DNA from: Streptomyces neyagawaensis
GTDB lineage: Bacteria; Actinomycetota; Actinomycetes; Streptomycetales; Streptomycetaceae
NCBI RefSeq assembly: GCF_023516595.1
Contig: NZ_JAMGBG010000123.1
Coordinates: 1 to 64,000, forward strand
Direction of reading: 5' to 3'
DNA: 64,000 nt
Shown: positions 34,567-42,190 of the stretch, piece after piece
Numbering within the stretch: the stretch's first letter is position 1
How the letters are laid out: every line of letters begins with the position of its first letter
The notes under the pieces: model-generated
What the model was told of the DNA's origin: nothing
Databases searched by the model: none
What the model saw: only the letters and a program-made list of their open reading frames with translations
Position numbers and translations under genes: made by a program

Positions 34567-34800
34567 ATGGCCCGCAAGCCCGAGCGGAAGCCCGCCAAGT
34601 CCCGCCCCAACCCTTTGGACCAGGCCGGGATCACCTACATCGACTACAAGGACACCGACCTGTTGCGCCGGTTCATCTCCGACCGCGGCAAGATCCGCAG
34701 CCGCCGGGTCACCCGGGTCTCCGCCCAGCAGCAGCGGCAGCTGGCCCGCGCGATCAAGAACGCCCGGGAGATGGCGCTCCTTCCGTACTCCTCACGGTGA
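34567..34800 (+). CDS. rpsR: 30S ribosomal protein S18 (alternative copy)
   Basis: 77 aa. MARKPERKPAKSRPNPLDQA is followed by the S18 core ITYIDYKDTDLLRRFISDRG, KIRSRRVTRVSAQQQRQLAR and AIKNAREMALLPYSS. It has no Cys, consistent with the zinc-free set. It starts three bases after the mrf-like stop and is the last gene of the operon. A strong hairpin follows. Confidence 0.96.
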   Translation: MARKPERKPAKSRPNPLDQAGITYIDYKDTDLLRRFISDRGKIRSRRVTRVSAQQQRQLARAIKNAREMALLPYSSR

Positions 34801-34845
34801 GCGCGTCCCACTGAGCGCGTCCCACTGATCCACCGCCCCCCACCC

Positions 34846-34881
34846 GGCCCCCGGCGAGGACCCACCACCTCGCCGGGGGCC
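34846..34881 (+). terminator. Strong terminator after rpsR
   Basis: GGCCCCCGGCGAGG (34846-34859) pairs perfectly with CCTCGCCGGGGGCC (34868-34881), with an 8-base loop, and is followed by a pyrimidine-rich stretch. It closes the zinc-stress operon. Confidence 0.88.
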
Positions 34882-35221
34882 GCTTCCTTTCCGCTTCTTT
34901 TCCGCCAATCTGTGCGATCAGGAATCCCGCCGTCGACGGGCCGCCGTGAACTTCCGGGGGCCGCGCCACGTACCGAGAAGTTGAAGACGTGACGTGCGAA
35001 GGGAACAGGAACGCCCCAGGATGCGTCTCTCAAGTGCCCCGGTGCTGTAATCGCGGCACCACCCCTCGTGCACGTGCATCTGACCGTGCATGCGCAGGTG
35101 CATCAGCTCATGCAACAGCACGTGAACGAAGCTATGATCCGGGGCAGTTGACTACTGCAACTCTGGCCACACCAGTGCCAAGCGCATCGAGCGCACCACT
35201 GCACCACCCGGGGAGCTACCT
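34882..35221. other. Gap before the DUF397 gene, with TGCA-rich iterons
   Basis: No gene is visible. It contains a run of TGCA-type half sites from 35068 onward (GTGCACGTGCATCTG, GTGCATGCGC, GTGCATCAG, ATGCAAC) and a -10-like TATGAT at 35133-35138. Any open frames here do not continue into a convincing protein. Confidence 0.6.
35068..35138 (+). promoter_or_regulatory. TGCA iterons and putative promoter of the DUF397 gene
   Basis: GTGCACGTGCATCTG at 35068-35082 recurs, in the same orientation relative to its gene, upstream of the ATP-binding gene (36177-36163 on the minus strand). TATGAT at 35133-35138 would be the -10. The -35 is poor, so an activator bound at the iterons may be needed. The spacing to the DUF397 start is about 83 bases. 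Confidence 0.6.
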
Positions 35222-35488
35222 GTGGACCACGACGTGTACGGCGTGGATGACGTGTACAACGGCATGGCCGCGACGGAGCTGACCGAGCTCCACGCGGTGG
35301 CCTGGCAGAAGAGCCGGCACAGCAACTCGCAGGGCAACTGTGTGGAGTTCGCGCGACTGCCCGGCGGTGACGTGGCGGTGCGGAACTCCCGGTTCCCGGA
35401 CGGGCCCGCGCTCGTCTACACCCGCGCCGAGATCGAGGCGATGCTGCTGGGTGTGAAGGACGGCGAGTTCGACCACCTGATCGCCTGA
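35222..35488 (+). CDS. DUF397 protein (small WhiJ-associated regulator)
   Basis: 88 aa acidic protein. It contains the DUF397 core: AWQKSRHSNSQGNCVEFARL, GGDVAVRNSRFPDGPALVYT and RAEIEAMLLGVKDGEFDHLI. GTG 35222 follows GGGGAGC with six bases spacing. In Streptomyces such genes sit beside an XRE regulator and/or an ATP-binding protein. Here both are present (35561-36076 and 36463-37326), as in the WhiJ/AbaA-type clusters. It probably modulates the partner regulator; the exact role is not known to me. Confidence 0.9.
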   Translation: MDHDVYGVDDVYNGMAATELTELHAVAWQKSRHSNSQGNCVEFARLPGGDVAVRNSRFPDGPALVYTRAEIEAMLLGVKDGEFDHLIA

Positions 35489-35560
35489 CGCCTGCTCATG
35501 GACGGCCGTCCGGTGGTGTGACACGCGTAGAACCGCGGCGCGGAGGTGCGCCGCGGTTCG

Positions 35561-36076
35561 TCAGCGGTTCGAGGAGCCGCCGCTCGCGGGCGGTACGCGG
35601 AACAGCGCCCACACGACCTTGCCGCTGAGCGTGCCGGCCAGCGGATGCCAGCCCCAGCTGTCCGCGAAGGAGTCGACCAGGAACAGTCCGCGTCCCGACT
35701 CCGCCGAGAAGTCGTCCGAGTTCCGGGCGACGGGACTGTCATGGCTGGGGTCGCGCACCGCGCACACCAGCCGCTCCGTCCAGCGCATCAGATGCAGCCG
35801 TACGGGAGGGTTCTGGGTGGGGCAGTGTCCGTTGACCGAGGGCAGCCCGTGCCGCAGAGCGTTGGTGACGAGTTCCGAGACCACGAGACAGATGTCGTCG
35901 AACCGCTCGCCCATGTGCCACTGGTCGAGCGTCCCCCGCGTGAACTGCCGCGCCTCGCGCACCGCTTCGTAGCGGGGCGGGAGCGCACAGGAGGCGGCGT
36001 CGGACACGGTCGCGGGATCGAGGGGCGGAAGTCCCTGCCGTAAGGGTTCGAGCATGGTCGATCCATTCGTCCCCAT
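35561..36076 (-). CDS. ATP-binding protein, anti-sigma-factor-like (HATPase_c), with a TTA codon
   Basis: 171 aa soluble protein. The HATPase_c fold is suggested by LVVSELVTNALRHGLP (N-box), VCAVRDPSHDSPVARNSDDF (acidic G1-like segment) and ESGRGLFLVDSFADSWGWHP (G2 box), the pattern of RsbW-type and AbaA-type kinases. ATG 36076 was chosen because GGGAG lies nine bases upstream; a GTG three codons earlier is also in frame. Codon 12 (36043-36041) is TTA, which in Streptomyces is read only by the bldA tRNA, so translation should be tied to development. It converges with the DUF397 gene; the XRE gene lies upstream and divergent. Confidence 0.88.
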   Translation of the reverse strand: MGTNGSTMLEPLRQGLPPLDPATVSDAASCALPPRYEAVREARQFTRGTLDQWHMGERFDDICLVVSELVTNALRHGLPSVNGHCPTQNPPVRLHLMRWTERLVCAVRDPSHDSPVARNSDDFSAESGRGLFLVDSFADSWGWHPLAGTLSGKVVWALFRVPPASGGSSNR

Positions 36077-36462
36077 GCGAGGCACTCCCGAGTGTTCGCG
36101 GTCGTAGCGATGCAGCGGTGGCGCGGGACCATGGTTTCGGATGCGTACAGCAGATGCAAGGGCAGATGCACGTGCACGCGCCCGGAATGGACCCGGCGGT
36201 ACCGGTTCCTGGACATTTCTTCTGTCACCTTGTTCCCGAAAACCGGGCGCGAACCGACGACTTACCGGCGGTTTTCAGCGACCTCCACCGACTCTCCACG
36301 TCATCTTCGACCGCCCGCCGAGTTCTTGGCGCTCCCGGCCGCTCCTCGCCCCACCCGTCCCAGGTGTTGAAGACTTTCCATTTCTGTAACCGGACGAGTG
36401 CGGATCGGAGTGGTTTAGTGGCAGACTGCGGCCCTTGAAGAAGTTGGGGAGGCTGGACGAAC
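36077..36462. other. Gap between the divergent ATP-binding and XRE genes
   Basis: The 386 bp gap contains the second TGCA iteron block (36145-36182) and no supported gene. A short open frame on the + strand spans the gap but encodes no recognisable protein. The XRE gene has GGGGAGG at 36446-36452 before its GTG. Confidence 0.6.
36101..36177 (-). promoter_or_regulatory. TGCA iterons and putative promoter of the ATP-binding gene
   Basis: Read on the minus strand, GTGCACGTGCATCTG (36177-36163) is followed by CCCTTGCATCTGC and then, about 56 bases downstream, by TACGAC (36106-36101) as a possible -10. The iteron is identical over 15 bases to that of the DUF397 gene. Confidence 0.6.
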
Positions 36463-37326
36463 GTGGGCGCCGGTGAATCGAGCGGGTCGGTGGTGAGGCG
36501 GATGCTGCTGGGCTCGCATCTCAGGCGGCTGCGCGAGGCACAGGGGATCACCCGGGAGAAGGCCGGGTACTCGATCCGCGCCTCCGAGTCGAAGATCAGT
36601 CGTATGGAGCTCGGCCGGGTGAGCTTCAAGACCCGTGACGTGGAGGACCTGTTGACCCTCTACGGCGTCACCGACGAGGCCGAGCGCACCTCCCTGCTCT
36701 CCCTCGCCAAGGAGGCGAACGTCGCCGGCTGGTGGCACAGCTACTCCGACGTCCTGCCCAGCTGGTTCCCCACCTACGTCGGCCTCGAGGCCGCCGCCCA
36801 CCTCATCCGCTCCTACGAAGTGCAGTTCGTCCACGGCCTGCTGCAGACCGAGGCGTACGCCCACGCGGTCGTCGCCCGCGGGATGAAGGACGCGAGCGAC
36901 GCCGAGATCGACAAGCGGGTCGCCGTCCGCATGGAGCGCCAGAAGTACCTGGTCTCCGAGCGGGCCCCCGAGTTCCACTGCGTCCTCGACGAGGCCGCCC
37001 TGCGACGCCCTTACGGCGACCGCGAGGTGATGCGCGGTCAGCTCCAGCACCTCATCGAGATCTCCGAGCGCCCCAACGTCTGCCTCCAGGTGATGCCGTT
37101 CGGCTTCGGCGGGCACTCCGGCGAGAGCGGCGCCTTCACGGTCCTCAGCTTCCCCGAGTCCGACCTCTCGGACGTCGTCTACCTCGAACAGCTCACCAGC
37201 GCGCTCTACCTGGACAAGCGCGAGGACGTCGCCCAGTACGAGCGGGCCATGAAACAGCTCCAGAACGACAGCCCCTCCCCGGCGGAGAGCCGCGACCTGC
37301 TGCGGGGGCTGCTCCAGCTGTCCTGA
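36463..37326 (+). CDS. XRE-family helix-turn-helix regulator with DUF5753 (WhiJ-like)
   Basis: 287 aa. The N-terminal helix-turn-helix is GSHLRRLREAQGITREKAGY followed by SIRASESKISRMELGR. The C-terminal DUF5753 includes YVGLEAAAHLIRSYEVQFVH, GLLQTEAYAHAVV and LTSALYLDKREDVAQYERAM. Proteins of this type (WhiJ in S. coelicolor) work with a small DUF397 partner in development. GTG 36463 has GGGGAGG about ten bases upstream. It is divergent from the ATP-binding gene. The TGCA iterons in both flanks are candidates for its operators. Confidence 0.92.
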   Translation: MGAGESSGSVVRRMLLGSHLRRLREAQGITREKAGYSIRASESKISRMELGRVSFKTRDVEDLLTLYGVTDEAERTSLLSLAKEANVAGWWHSYSDVLPSWFPTYVGLEAAAHLIRSYEVQFVHGLLQTEAYAHAVVARGMKDASDAEIDKRVAVRMERQKYLVSERAPEFHCVLDEAALRRPYGDREVMRGQLQHLIEISERPNVCLQVMPFGFGGHSGESGAFTVLSFPESDLSDVVYLEQLTSALYLDKREDVAQYERAMKQLQNDSPSPAESRDLLRGLLQLS

Positions 37327-37467
37327 GGCCCGTGGGTCCCCCGTGAGTCTGCGGGAATTCCCTCTCAACTCCCAGTGCACAGACGTACGATGACGCGTGA
37401 TCACATCGTCATGCACTGTTGTGTGCGTACGGGTGTCCGCCCCGGCCGCGAGGGATTGAGGGTTCAC

Positions 37468-38928
37468 ATGTCGTCCTACTTCACCGATCTGGCGCAGCAG
37501 TACATCGGCGGTGAGTGGCGCCCCGGCACCGGCTCCTGGGACATCATCGACTTCGACCCCTATGACGGTGAGAAGCTCGCGTCGATCACGATCGCCACGG
37601 CCGCCGAGGTGGACGAGGCCTACCGGGCCGCGCGGGACGCCCAGCGGGAGTGGGCCGATGTCAACGCCTACGCCCGTCGCGCCGTGTTCGAGAAGGCCCT
37701 GCGGGTCGTCGAGGAGCGCGAGCGGGAGATCGCCGAGGTGATCATCGCCGAGCTGGGCGGGACCCGCCTCAAGGCCGGCTTCGAACTGCACCTCGCCAAG
37801 GAGTTCCTGCGCGAATCGATTCAGCTGACGCTGCGCCCGGAGGGGAGAATCATTCCCTCGCCGGTCGAGGGCAAGGAGAACCGCCTCTACCGCGTGCCGG
37901 TCGGTGTGGTGGGCGTGATCAGCCCCTTCAACTTCCCGTTCCTGCTCTCCCTCAAGTCGGTCGCCCCGGCCCTCGCGCTCGGCAACGGTGTCGTGCTGAA
38001 GCCGCACGAGGACACCCCGGTCACCGGCGGCACGCTGGTCGCGAAGATCTTCGAGGAGGCGGGTCTGCCGGCCGGTCTGCTGAACGTCGTCGTCACCGAC
38101 ATCGCCGAGATCGGTGACGCCTTCATCGAGCACCCGATCCCCAGGGTCATCTCCTTCACCGGCTCCGACAAGGTCGGCCGCCATGTCGCCACCGTCGCCG
38201 CCTCGCACTTCAAGCGGGTGGTCCTCGAACTGGGCGGCAACAGCGCGCTGGTGGTGCTGGACGACGCGGACATCGACTACGCGGTCGACGCGGCGGTCTT
38301 CTCGCGCTACGTCCACCAGGGCCAGGTCTGCATGGCCGCGAACCGCGTCCTGGTGGACCGCTCGGTGCGGGACGAGTTCACCGAGAAGTTCGTGGCGAAG
38401 GTGAGGGCGCTGAAGACCGGCGACCCGCGCGACCCGGGGACGGTCATCGGCCCGGTCATCAGCTCCTCGCAGGCCGACGCCCTGACCGCCGTCGTGGACC
38501 AGGCGCTCGCCCAGGGCGCCACGGCGCTCGTCCGCGGCACCACCACCGGCAACCTGGTCGGGCCGAGCGTCCTCACCGGCCTCCCGGCCGGCTCCCCCCT
38601 CCTCCAGCAGGAGATCTTCGGCCCCATCGCCTTCCTCATCCCCTTCGACGGGGAGGAGGAGGCCGTCCGCCTCGTCAACGACACCCCGTACGGCCTGAGC
38701 GGCGCCGTCCACACCGGGGACGTCGAGCGGGGTGTGCGCTTCGCCCAGCGGATCGACACCGGGATGTTCCACGTCAACGACGGCACCGTCCACGACGAGC
38801 CGATCGTCCCGTTCGGCGGAGAGAAGCACTCCGGCCTCGGCCGCCTGGGCGGCGAGACCACGGTGGAGGCGTTCACCACCCAGAAGTGGATCTCGATCCA
38901 GCACGGCCGCAGCCGCTTCCCGTTCTGA
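37468..38928 (+). CDS. Aldehyde dehydrogenase family protein
   Basis: 486 aa cytoplasmic NAD(P)-dependent oxidoreductase that turns an aldehyde into a carboxylate. Catalytic Cys lies in QGQVCMAANR (Cys about 288) and the general-base Glu in VVLELGGNSALVV (Glu about 254). The Rossmann-like loop is visible in SFTGSDKVGRHVATVAA and the C-terminal Glu of PLLQQEIFGPIAFLIPF is typical. The sequence is closest in pattern to benzaldehyde/salicylaldehyde-type dehydrogenases, but the substrate cannot be named. ATG 37468 starts MSSYFTDLAQQYIGGEWRPG; earlier frame starts lack a Shine-Dalgarno. Confidence 0.93.
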   Translation: MSSYFTDLAQQYIGGEWRPGTGSWDIIDFDPYDGEKLASITIATAAEVDEAYRAARDAQREWADVNAYARRAVFEKALRVVEEREREIAEVIIAELGGTRLKAGFELHLAKEFLRESIQLTLRPEGRIIPSPVEGKENRLYRVPVGVVGVISPFNFPFLLSLKSVAPALALGNGVVLKPHEDTPVTGGTLVAKIFEEAGLPAGLLNVVVTDIAEIGDAFIEHPIPRVISFTGSDKVGRHVATVAASHFKRVVLELGGNSALVVLDDADIDYAVDAAVFSRYVHQGQVCMAANRVLVDRSVRDEFTEKFVAKVRALKTGDPRDPGTVIGPVISSSQADALTAVVDQALAQGATALVRGTTTGNLVGPSVLTGLPAGSPLLQQEIFGPIAFLIPFDGEEEAVRLVNDTPYGLSGAVHTGDVERGVRFAQRIDTGMFHVNDGTVHDEPIVPFGGEKHSGLGRLGGETTVEAFTTQKWISIQHGRSRFPF

Positions 38929-39063
38929 CGCCGTCCGGCTGATCGCCCACCGGATTTCGTACGCCCCGCGGACTTGCGGACCGTACCTGTCCGCAAGGGC
39001 CCGTAGCTTCGGAGGTGTCAGAGGGGCTCAGCGGAGCCCGGACCCGACGAAAGGCGGCCGGTC

Positions 39064-39612
39064 ATGGTCACGCACGTGCAGGCAGAGGCGAAGGGCGACG
39101 AGAAGGGGGCGCTGCTCGCCTTCCTGGCGGAGCAGCGCGGCGGCCTGCGGCGCACGCTGCTCGGGCTGACCGACGAACAGGCCGTCAGCCGGCCGAGCGC
39201 GAGCGAGCTGTCCCTGGCCGGGCTGGTCAAGCATGTCGCCGAGGTCGAGCAGGGCTGGATCGCCCGCGCCAAGGGCGAGCCCGCGGCGGTGCACCGGGAC
39301 GAGTCGAACTGGCACGAGTGCTTCACCCTCGTCGGCGACGAGACCGTCGAGCAGCAGCTCGCGTACTACGAGAAGGTGGCCGCCGAGACGGAGGCGTTCA
39401 TCCGCGCGGTGCCGAGCCTCGACGACACCTTCGAACTGCCGGCGGCGCCCTGGCACCCGCAGGACGAGACGCTCTCGATGCGCTGGCTGTGTCTGCACCT
39501 GATCCGTGAGACGGCCCGGCATGCCGGGCACGCCGACATCATCCGGGAGTCGCTGGACGGCGCGACCGCCTTCGAGCTGGTGGCGAAGGAACAGGGCGGC
39601 AGCTGGGGCTGA
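39064..39612 (+). CDS. DinB/DUF664 family protein (thiol-dependent hydrolase-like)
   Basis: 182 aa. It has the four-helix DinB fold with likely metal-binding His residues: LVKHVAEVEQGW near residue 58 and RETARHAGHADIIRE near residue 150, the usual HxxxH pair. DinB_2/DUF664 proteins in actinobacteria are linked to mycothiol- or bacillithiol-dependent detoxification. It also contains WHPQDETLSMRWLCLHLIRE. Preceded by about 135 bp that holds nothing recognisable. No obvious link to the PadR gene that follows 26 bases later. Confidence 0.85.
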   Translation: MVTHVQAEAKGDEKGALLAFLAEQRGGLRRTLLGLTDEQAVSRPSASELSLAGLVKHVAEVEQGWIARAKGEPAAVHRDESNWHECFTLVGDETVEQQLAYYEKVAAETEAFIRAVPSLDDTFELPAAPWHPQDETLSMRWLCLHLIRETARHAGHADIIRESLDGATAFELVAKEQGGSWG

Positions 39613-39638
39613 CCCCGCGGGGTCCTACGCTGGGCCCC

Positions 39639-40280
39639 ATGTCAGCGATCCGTCTTCTCGTGCTGGGCGCGGTGCGCCAGCACGGGCGGGCCCACGGCTA
39701 CCAGGTGCGCAACGACCTGGAGTACTGGGGCGCGCACGAGTGGTCCAACGCCAAGCCCGGCTCGATCTACCACGCGCTGAAGCAGATGGCGAAACAGGGA
39801 CTGCTGCACGCGCACGAGATCGCCCCCTCCACCGCCGGCGGGCCGCCGCGCACCGAGTACGAGATCACGGAGAAGGGCACCGCCGAGTATCTGAGCCTGC
39901 TGCGGGAGGCCCTCCTCGCCCATGACCAGAAGCCGGACGTGCTCTCCGCGGCGCTCGGCTTCATGGTCGACCTCGACCGCGAGGAGGTCCTCGGACTCCT
40001 CCAGCAGCGGGTGCGCACCATCCGGCAGTGGCGCGCCGCGGTCACCGACCACTACACCCCCGAGGACGGCCCCGCCCAGCTGGGCCACATCGGCGAGATC
40101 ATGAACTTCTGGGTCCACTCCGCCGACGCCGGCGCCGAGTGGACCCAGGGGCTCATCGAGCGGATCCGCGGCGGCGCCTACACCTTCGCCGGTGAGGGCG
40201 AACCGTTCGTCGGCGTCCTGACCGAGGGCCAGGAGAACCCGTACGCGACGGGGCAGCGGCATCCGGAGGACAGTCGCTGA
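39639..40280 (+). CDS. PadR-family transcriptional regulator
   Basis: 213 aa. The N-terminal winged helix starts MSAIRLLVLGAVRQHGRAHG and continues YQVRNDLEYWGAHEWSNAKP, GSIYHALKQMAKQGLLHAHE, with the wing around GGPPRTEYEITEKGTAEYLS. The C-terminal part is a helical dimerisation/ligand domain. It lies 100 bases before an ABC-2 exporter, and two TCAANNTTGA palindromes lie in between. It probably represses the exporter until a ligand binds. Confidence 0.92.
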   Translation: MSAIRLLVLGAVRQHGRAHGYQVRNDLEYWGAHEWSNAKPGSIYHALKQMAKQGLLHAHEIAPSTAGGPPRTEYEITEKGTAEYLSLLREALLAHDQKPDVLSAALGFMVDLDREEVLGLLQQRVRTIRQWRAAVTDHYTPEDGPAQLGHIGEIMNFWVHSADAGAEWTQGLIERIRGGAYTFAGEGEPFVGVLTEGQENPYATGQRHPEDSR

Positions 40281-40338
40281 TCAAGTTTGACCAGTGCTCC
40301 GCCCTGCCTTACCGTGGCAGTGTAGTCAAACTTGACTA
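40281..40338 (+). promoter_or_regulatory. Promoter of the ABC-2 exporter with two TCAANNTTGA operators
   Basis: TTGACC (40287-40292), a 17 nt spacer and TACCGT (40310-40315) form a good promoter. TCAAGTTTGA (40281-40290) overlaps the -35, and TAGTCAAACTTGACTA (40323-40338) covers the region just after the start site. The two sites share the same core and have centres about 45 bp apart. Confidence 0.8.
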
Positions 40339-40383
40339 GTGACCTGGGTCGCCAGTGAGGGGCCCGGTGAGGGAGTGGGGACA

Positions 40384-41352
40384 GTGGCCGACACGGCGAT
40401 CACCGTCGAGGGCGCACACAAGAAGTACGGCGACAAGAAGGCGCTGGACGGGCTCGACCTCACGGTCGCGTCCGGCACGGTGCAGGGCGTGCTCGGGCCC
40501 AACGGCGCGGGCAAGACCACCCTGGTCCGGATCCTGTCCACCCTGCTGCGCCCCGACGCGGGCCGCATCCGGGTGGCCGGGCACGACGTGGTGGCACACG
40601 CGCGTGAGGTGCGCCCGTGCATCGGACTGCTCGGCCAGCACGCGGCACTCGACGAGGAACTCGGCGGCCGGCAGAACCTGGAGATGTTCGGCCGCCTGTA
40701 TCACCTGGGCGCCCGCCACGCGCGCGTGCGCGCCGACGAACTCCTGGAGCGCTTCGGCCTCACCGACACCGGCCGCAAGCCGGTCAGGCAGTACAGCGGC
40801 GGCATGCGGCGCCGCCTCGATCTCGCCGCGTCCCTCATCGCCGAACCGGAGGTGCTCTTCCTCGACGAACCGACCACCGGCCTCGACCCGCGCGGCCGGG
40901 CCGAGGTGTGGACGTCCGTCCGCTCCCTCGTCGGCGGCGGGACGACGGTCCTGCTCACCACCCAGTACCTGGAGGAGGCCGACCGGCTGGCCGACCGCAT
41001 CGCGTTCGTCGACGGCGGCCGCGTCGTCGCCGACGGCACCGCCGACGAGCTGAAACGCCTGACCGGCGGCGACCGCATCGACGTCGTCCTGCGCGACGCC
41101 GGGCAACTCGGCGCCGCCTTGGCCCTGTTGCCGGTCCCGAAGGACGACGTCTCCGCGGACGCCGACCGCCGCCGCCTCAGCGTCCCCGTCACCGACCGCA
41201 TGACGGCCCTGGCCGGCGTCGTACGGGCCCTGGAGGACGCCGGGATCGAGGCCGAGGACATCGCCCTGCGCCGCCCGACGCTGGACGAGGTGTTCCTGCA
41301 CCTCACCGGGGACGACCGGGCAGGGCACCACCGGGTGAAGGAGACCGTGTGA
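40384..41352 (+). CDS. ABC transporter ATP-binding protein (daunorubicin-resistance type)
   Basis: 322 aa ATPase. Walker A GPNGAGKTTLVRIL is near residue 40, signature YSGGMRRRLDLAASL, Walker B VLFLDEPTTGLDPRGRAEVW and the switch region LLTTQYLEEADRLADRI. The C-terminal extension (ALEDAGIEAEDIALRRPTLD) is typical of DrrA-like subunits. It drives the membrane partner encoded next; the stop overlaps that start by four bases. GTG 40384 is preferred because GAGGGAGTGGGG lies upstream; GTG 40339 is also in frame. Confidence 0.94.
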   Translation: MADTAITVEGAHKKYGDKKALDGLDLTVASGTVQGVLGPNGAGKTTLVRILSTLLRPDAGRIRVAGHDVVAHAREVRPCIGLLGQHAALDEELGGRQNLEMFGRLYHLGARHARVRADELLERFGLTDTGRKPVRQYSGGMRRRLDLAASLIAEPEVLFLDEPTTGLDPRGRAEVWTSVRSLVGGGTTVLLTTQYLEEADRLADRIAFVDGGRVVADGTADELKRLTGGDRIDVVLRDAGQLGAALALLPVPKDDVSADADRRRLSVPVTDRMTALAGVVRALEDAGIEAEDIALRRPTLDEVFLHLTGDDRAGHHRVKETV

Positions 41353-42128
41353 CCCCGTACGCGCTCGTCGACTCCTGGACCATGACCCGCCGTGAACTCG
41401 CCCACTGGGCGCGGCGGCCGGTCCAGGTCCTGGTCGCCCTGGTCTTCCCCGTCATGATGCTGCTGATGTTCGGCCACCTCTTCGGCGGCGGCCGCGGCGT
41501 CGAGGGCGACTACATCCCCTACCTGGTGCCCGGCATGCTCGCGCTGACCATGGCGTTCGGGCTCGAAGGGACCATGATCGCCGTCACCCGGGACCTCGAC
41601 AAGGGCGTCATCGACCGCTTCCGGTCCATGCCGATGGCGAGCGGCGCCGTCCTGGTGGGCCGCGCGACCGCCGACATGCTCCAGTCCGCGCTGAACCTCG
41701 CCGTGATGCTCGGCGTCGGGTACGCGCTCGGCTGGCGCGCGCACGGCGGGGCCGGGGCCCTCCTCGCGGCCGTCGGCCTGCTGCTGCTCCTCCGCTTCGC
41801 CATGCTGTGGATCGGCATCCACCTCGCGATGATCGCGGGCAAGCCGGAGATGGTGCAGGCCGTGCAGATCCTGGTGTGGCCCGTCGGCTTCCTCTCCAAC
41901 GCGTTCGCCACCCCCGAGACCATGCCGTCGTGGCTGGGCGCCGCCGTCGAGTGGAACCCGCTCTCGGCGACCGCCACGGCCGTACGGGACCTGTTCGGCG
42001 ACCAGGGCGCCACCTCCGCGTCCTGGGCCGCCGAACACGCCGCCCTCCTCGCCGTGGCCTGGCCCGTGGCCCTGACCGCCGCCTTCTTCCCCCTGGCGGT
42101 ACGGCGGTTCTCCCACCTCAGCAAGTAG
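41349..42128 (+). CDS. ABC-2 type transporter permease
   Basis: 259 aa with about six TM segments. Typical DrrB-like features are visible: PVMMLLMFGHLFGGGRGVEG, DYIPYLVPGMLALTMAFGLE, GTMIAVTRDLDKGVIDRFRS and VEWNPLSATATAVRDLFGD. It exports a hydrophobic compound, possibly a self-produced antibiotic. Coupled to the ATPase through GTGA overlap. The operon ends here, facing the convergent gadB gene with only about 60 bp between. Confidence 0.94.
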   Translation: MTPYALVDSWTMTRRELAHWARRPVQVLVALVFPVMMLLMFGHLFGGGRGVEGDYIPYLVPGMLALTMAFGLEGTMIAVTRDLDKGVIDRFRSMPMASGAVLVGRATADMLQSALNLAVMLGVGYALGWRAHGGAGALLAAVGLLLLLRFAMLWIGIHLAMIAGKPEMVQAVQILVWPVGFLSNAFATPETMPSWLGAAVEWNPLSATATAVRDLFGDQGATSASWAAEHAALLAVAWPVALTAAFFPLAVRRFSHLSK

Positions 42129-42190
42129 CCGGTCTCAGCGCGTAGCCCCCCGGGGCGGCCGGGACCTGCCCGCGTAAGAACATCCGTGCC

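Noticed and set aside
36118..36438. Short open frame on the + strand in the ATP-binding/XRE gap
   Set aside because: It covers the TGCA iterons and shows no conserved domain or Shine-Dalgarno; likely chance in GC-rich DNA.
42129..42190. CRISPR or other repeat arrays anywhere in the window
   Set aside because: The only repeated units found are the ones listed; none has the regular repeat-spacer spacing of a CRISPR array.
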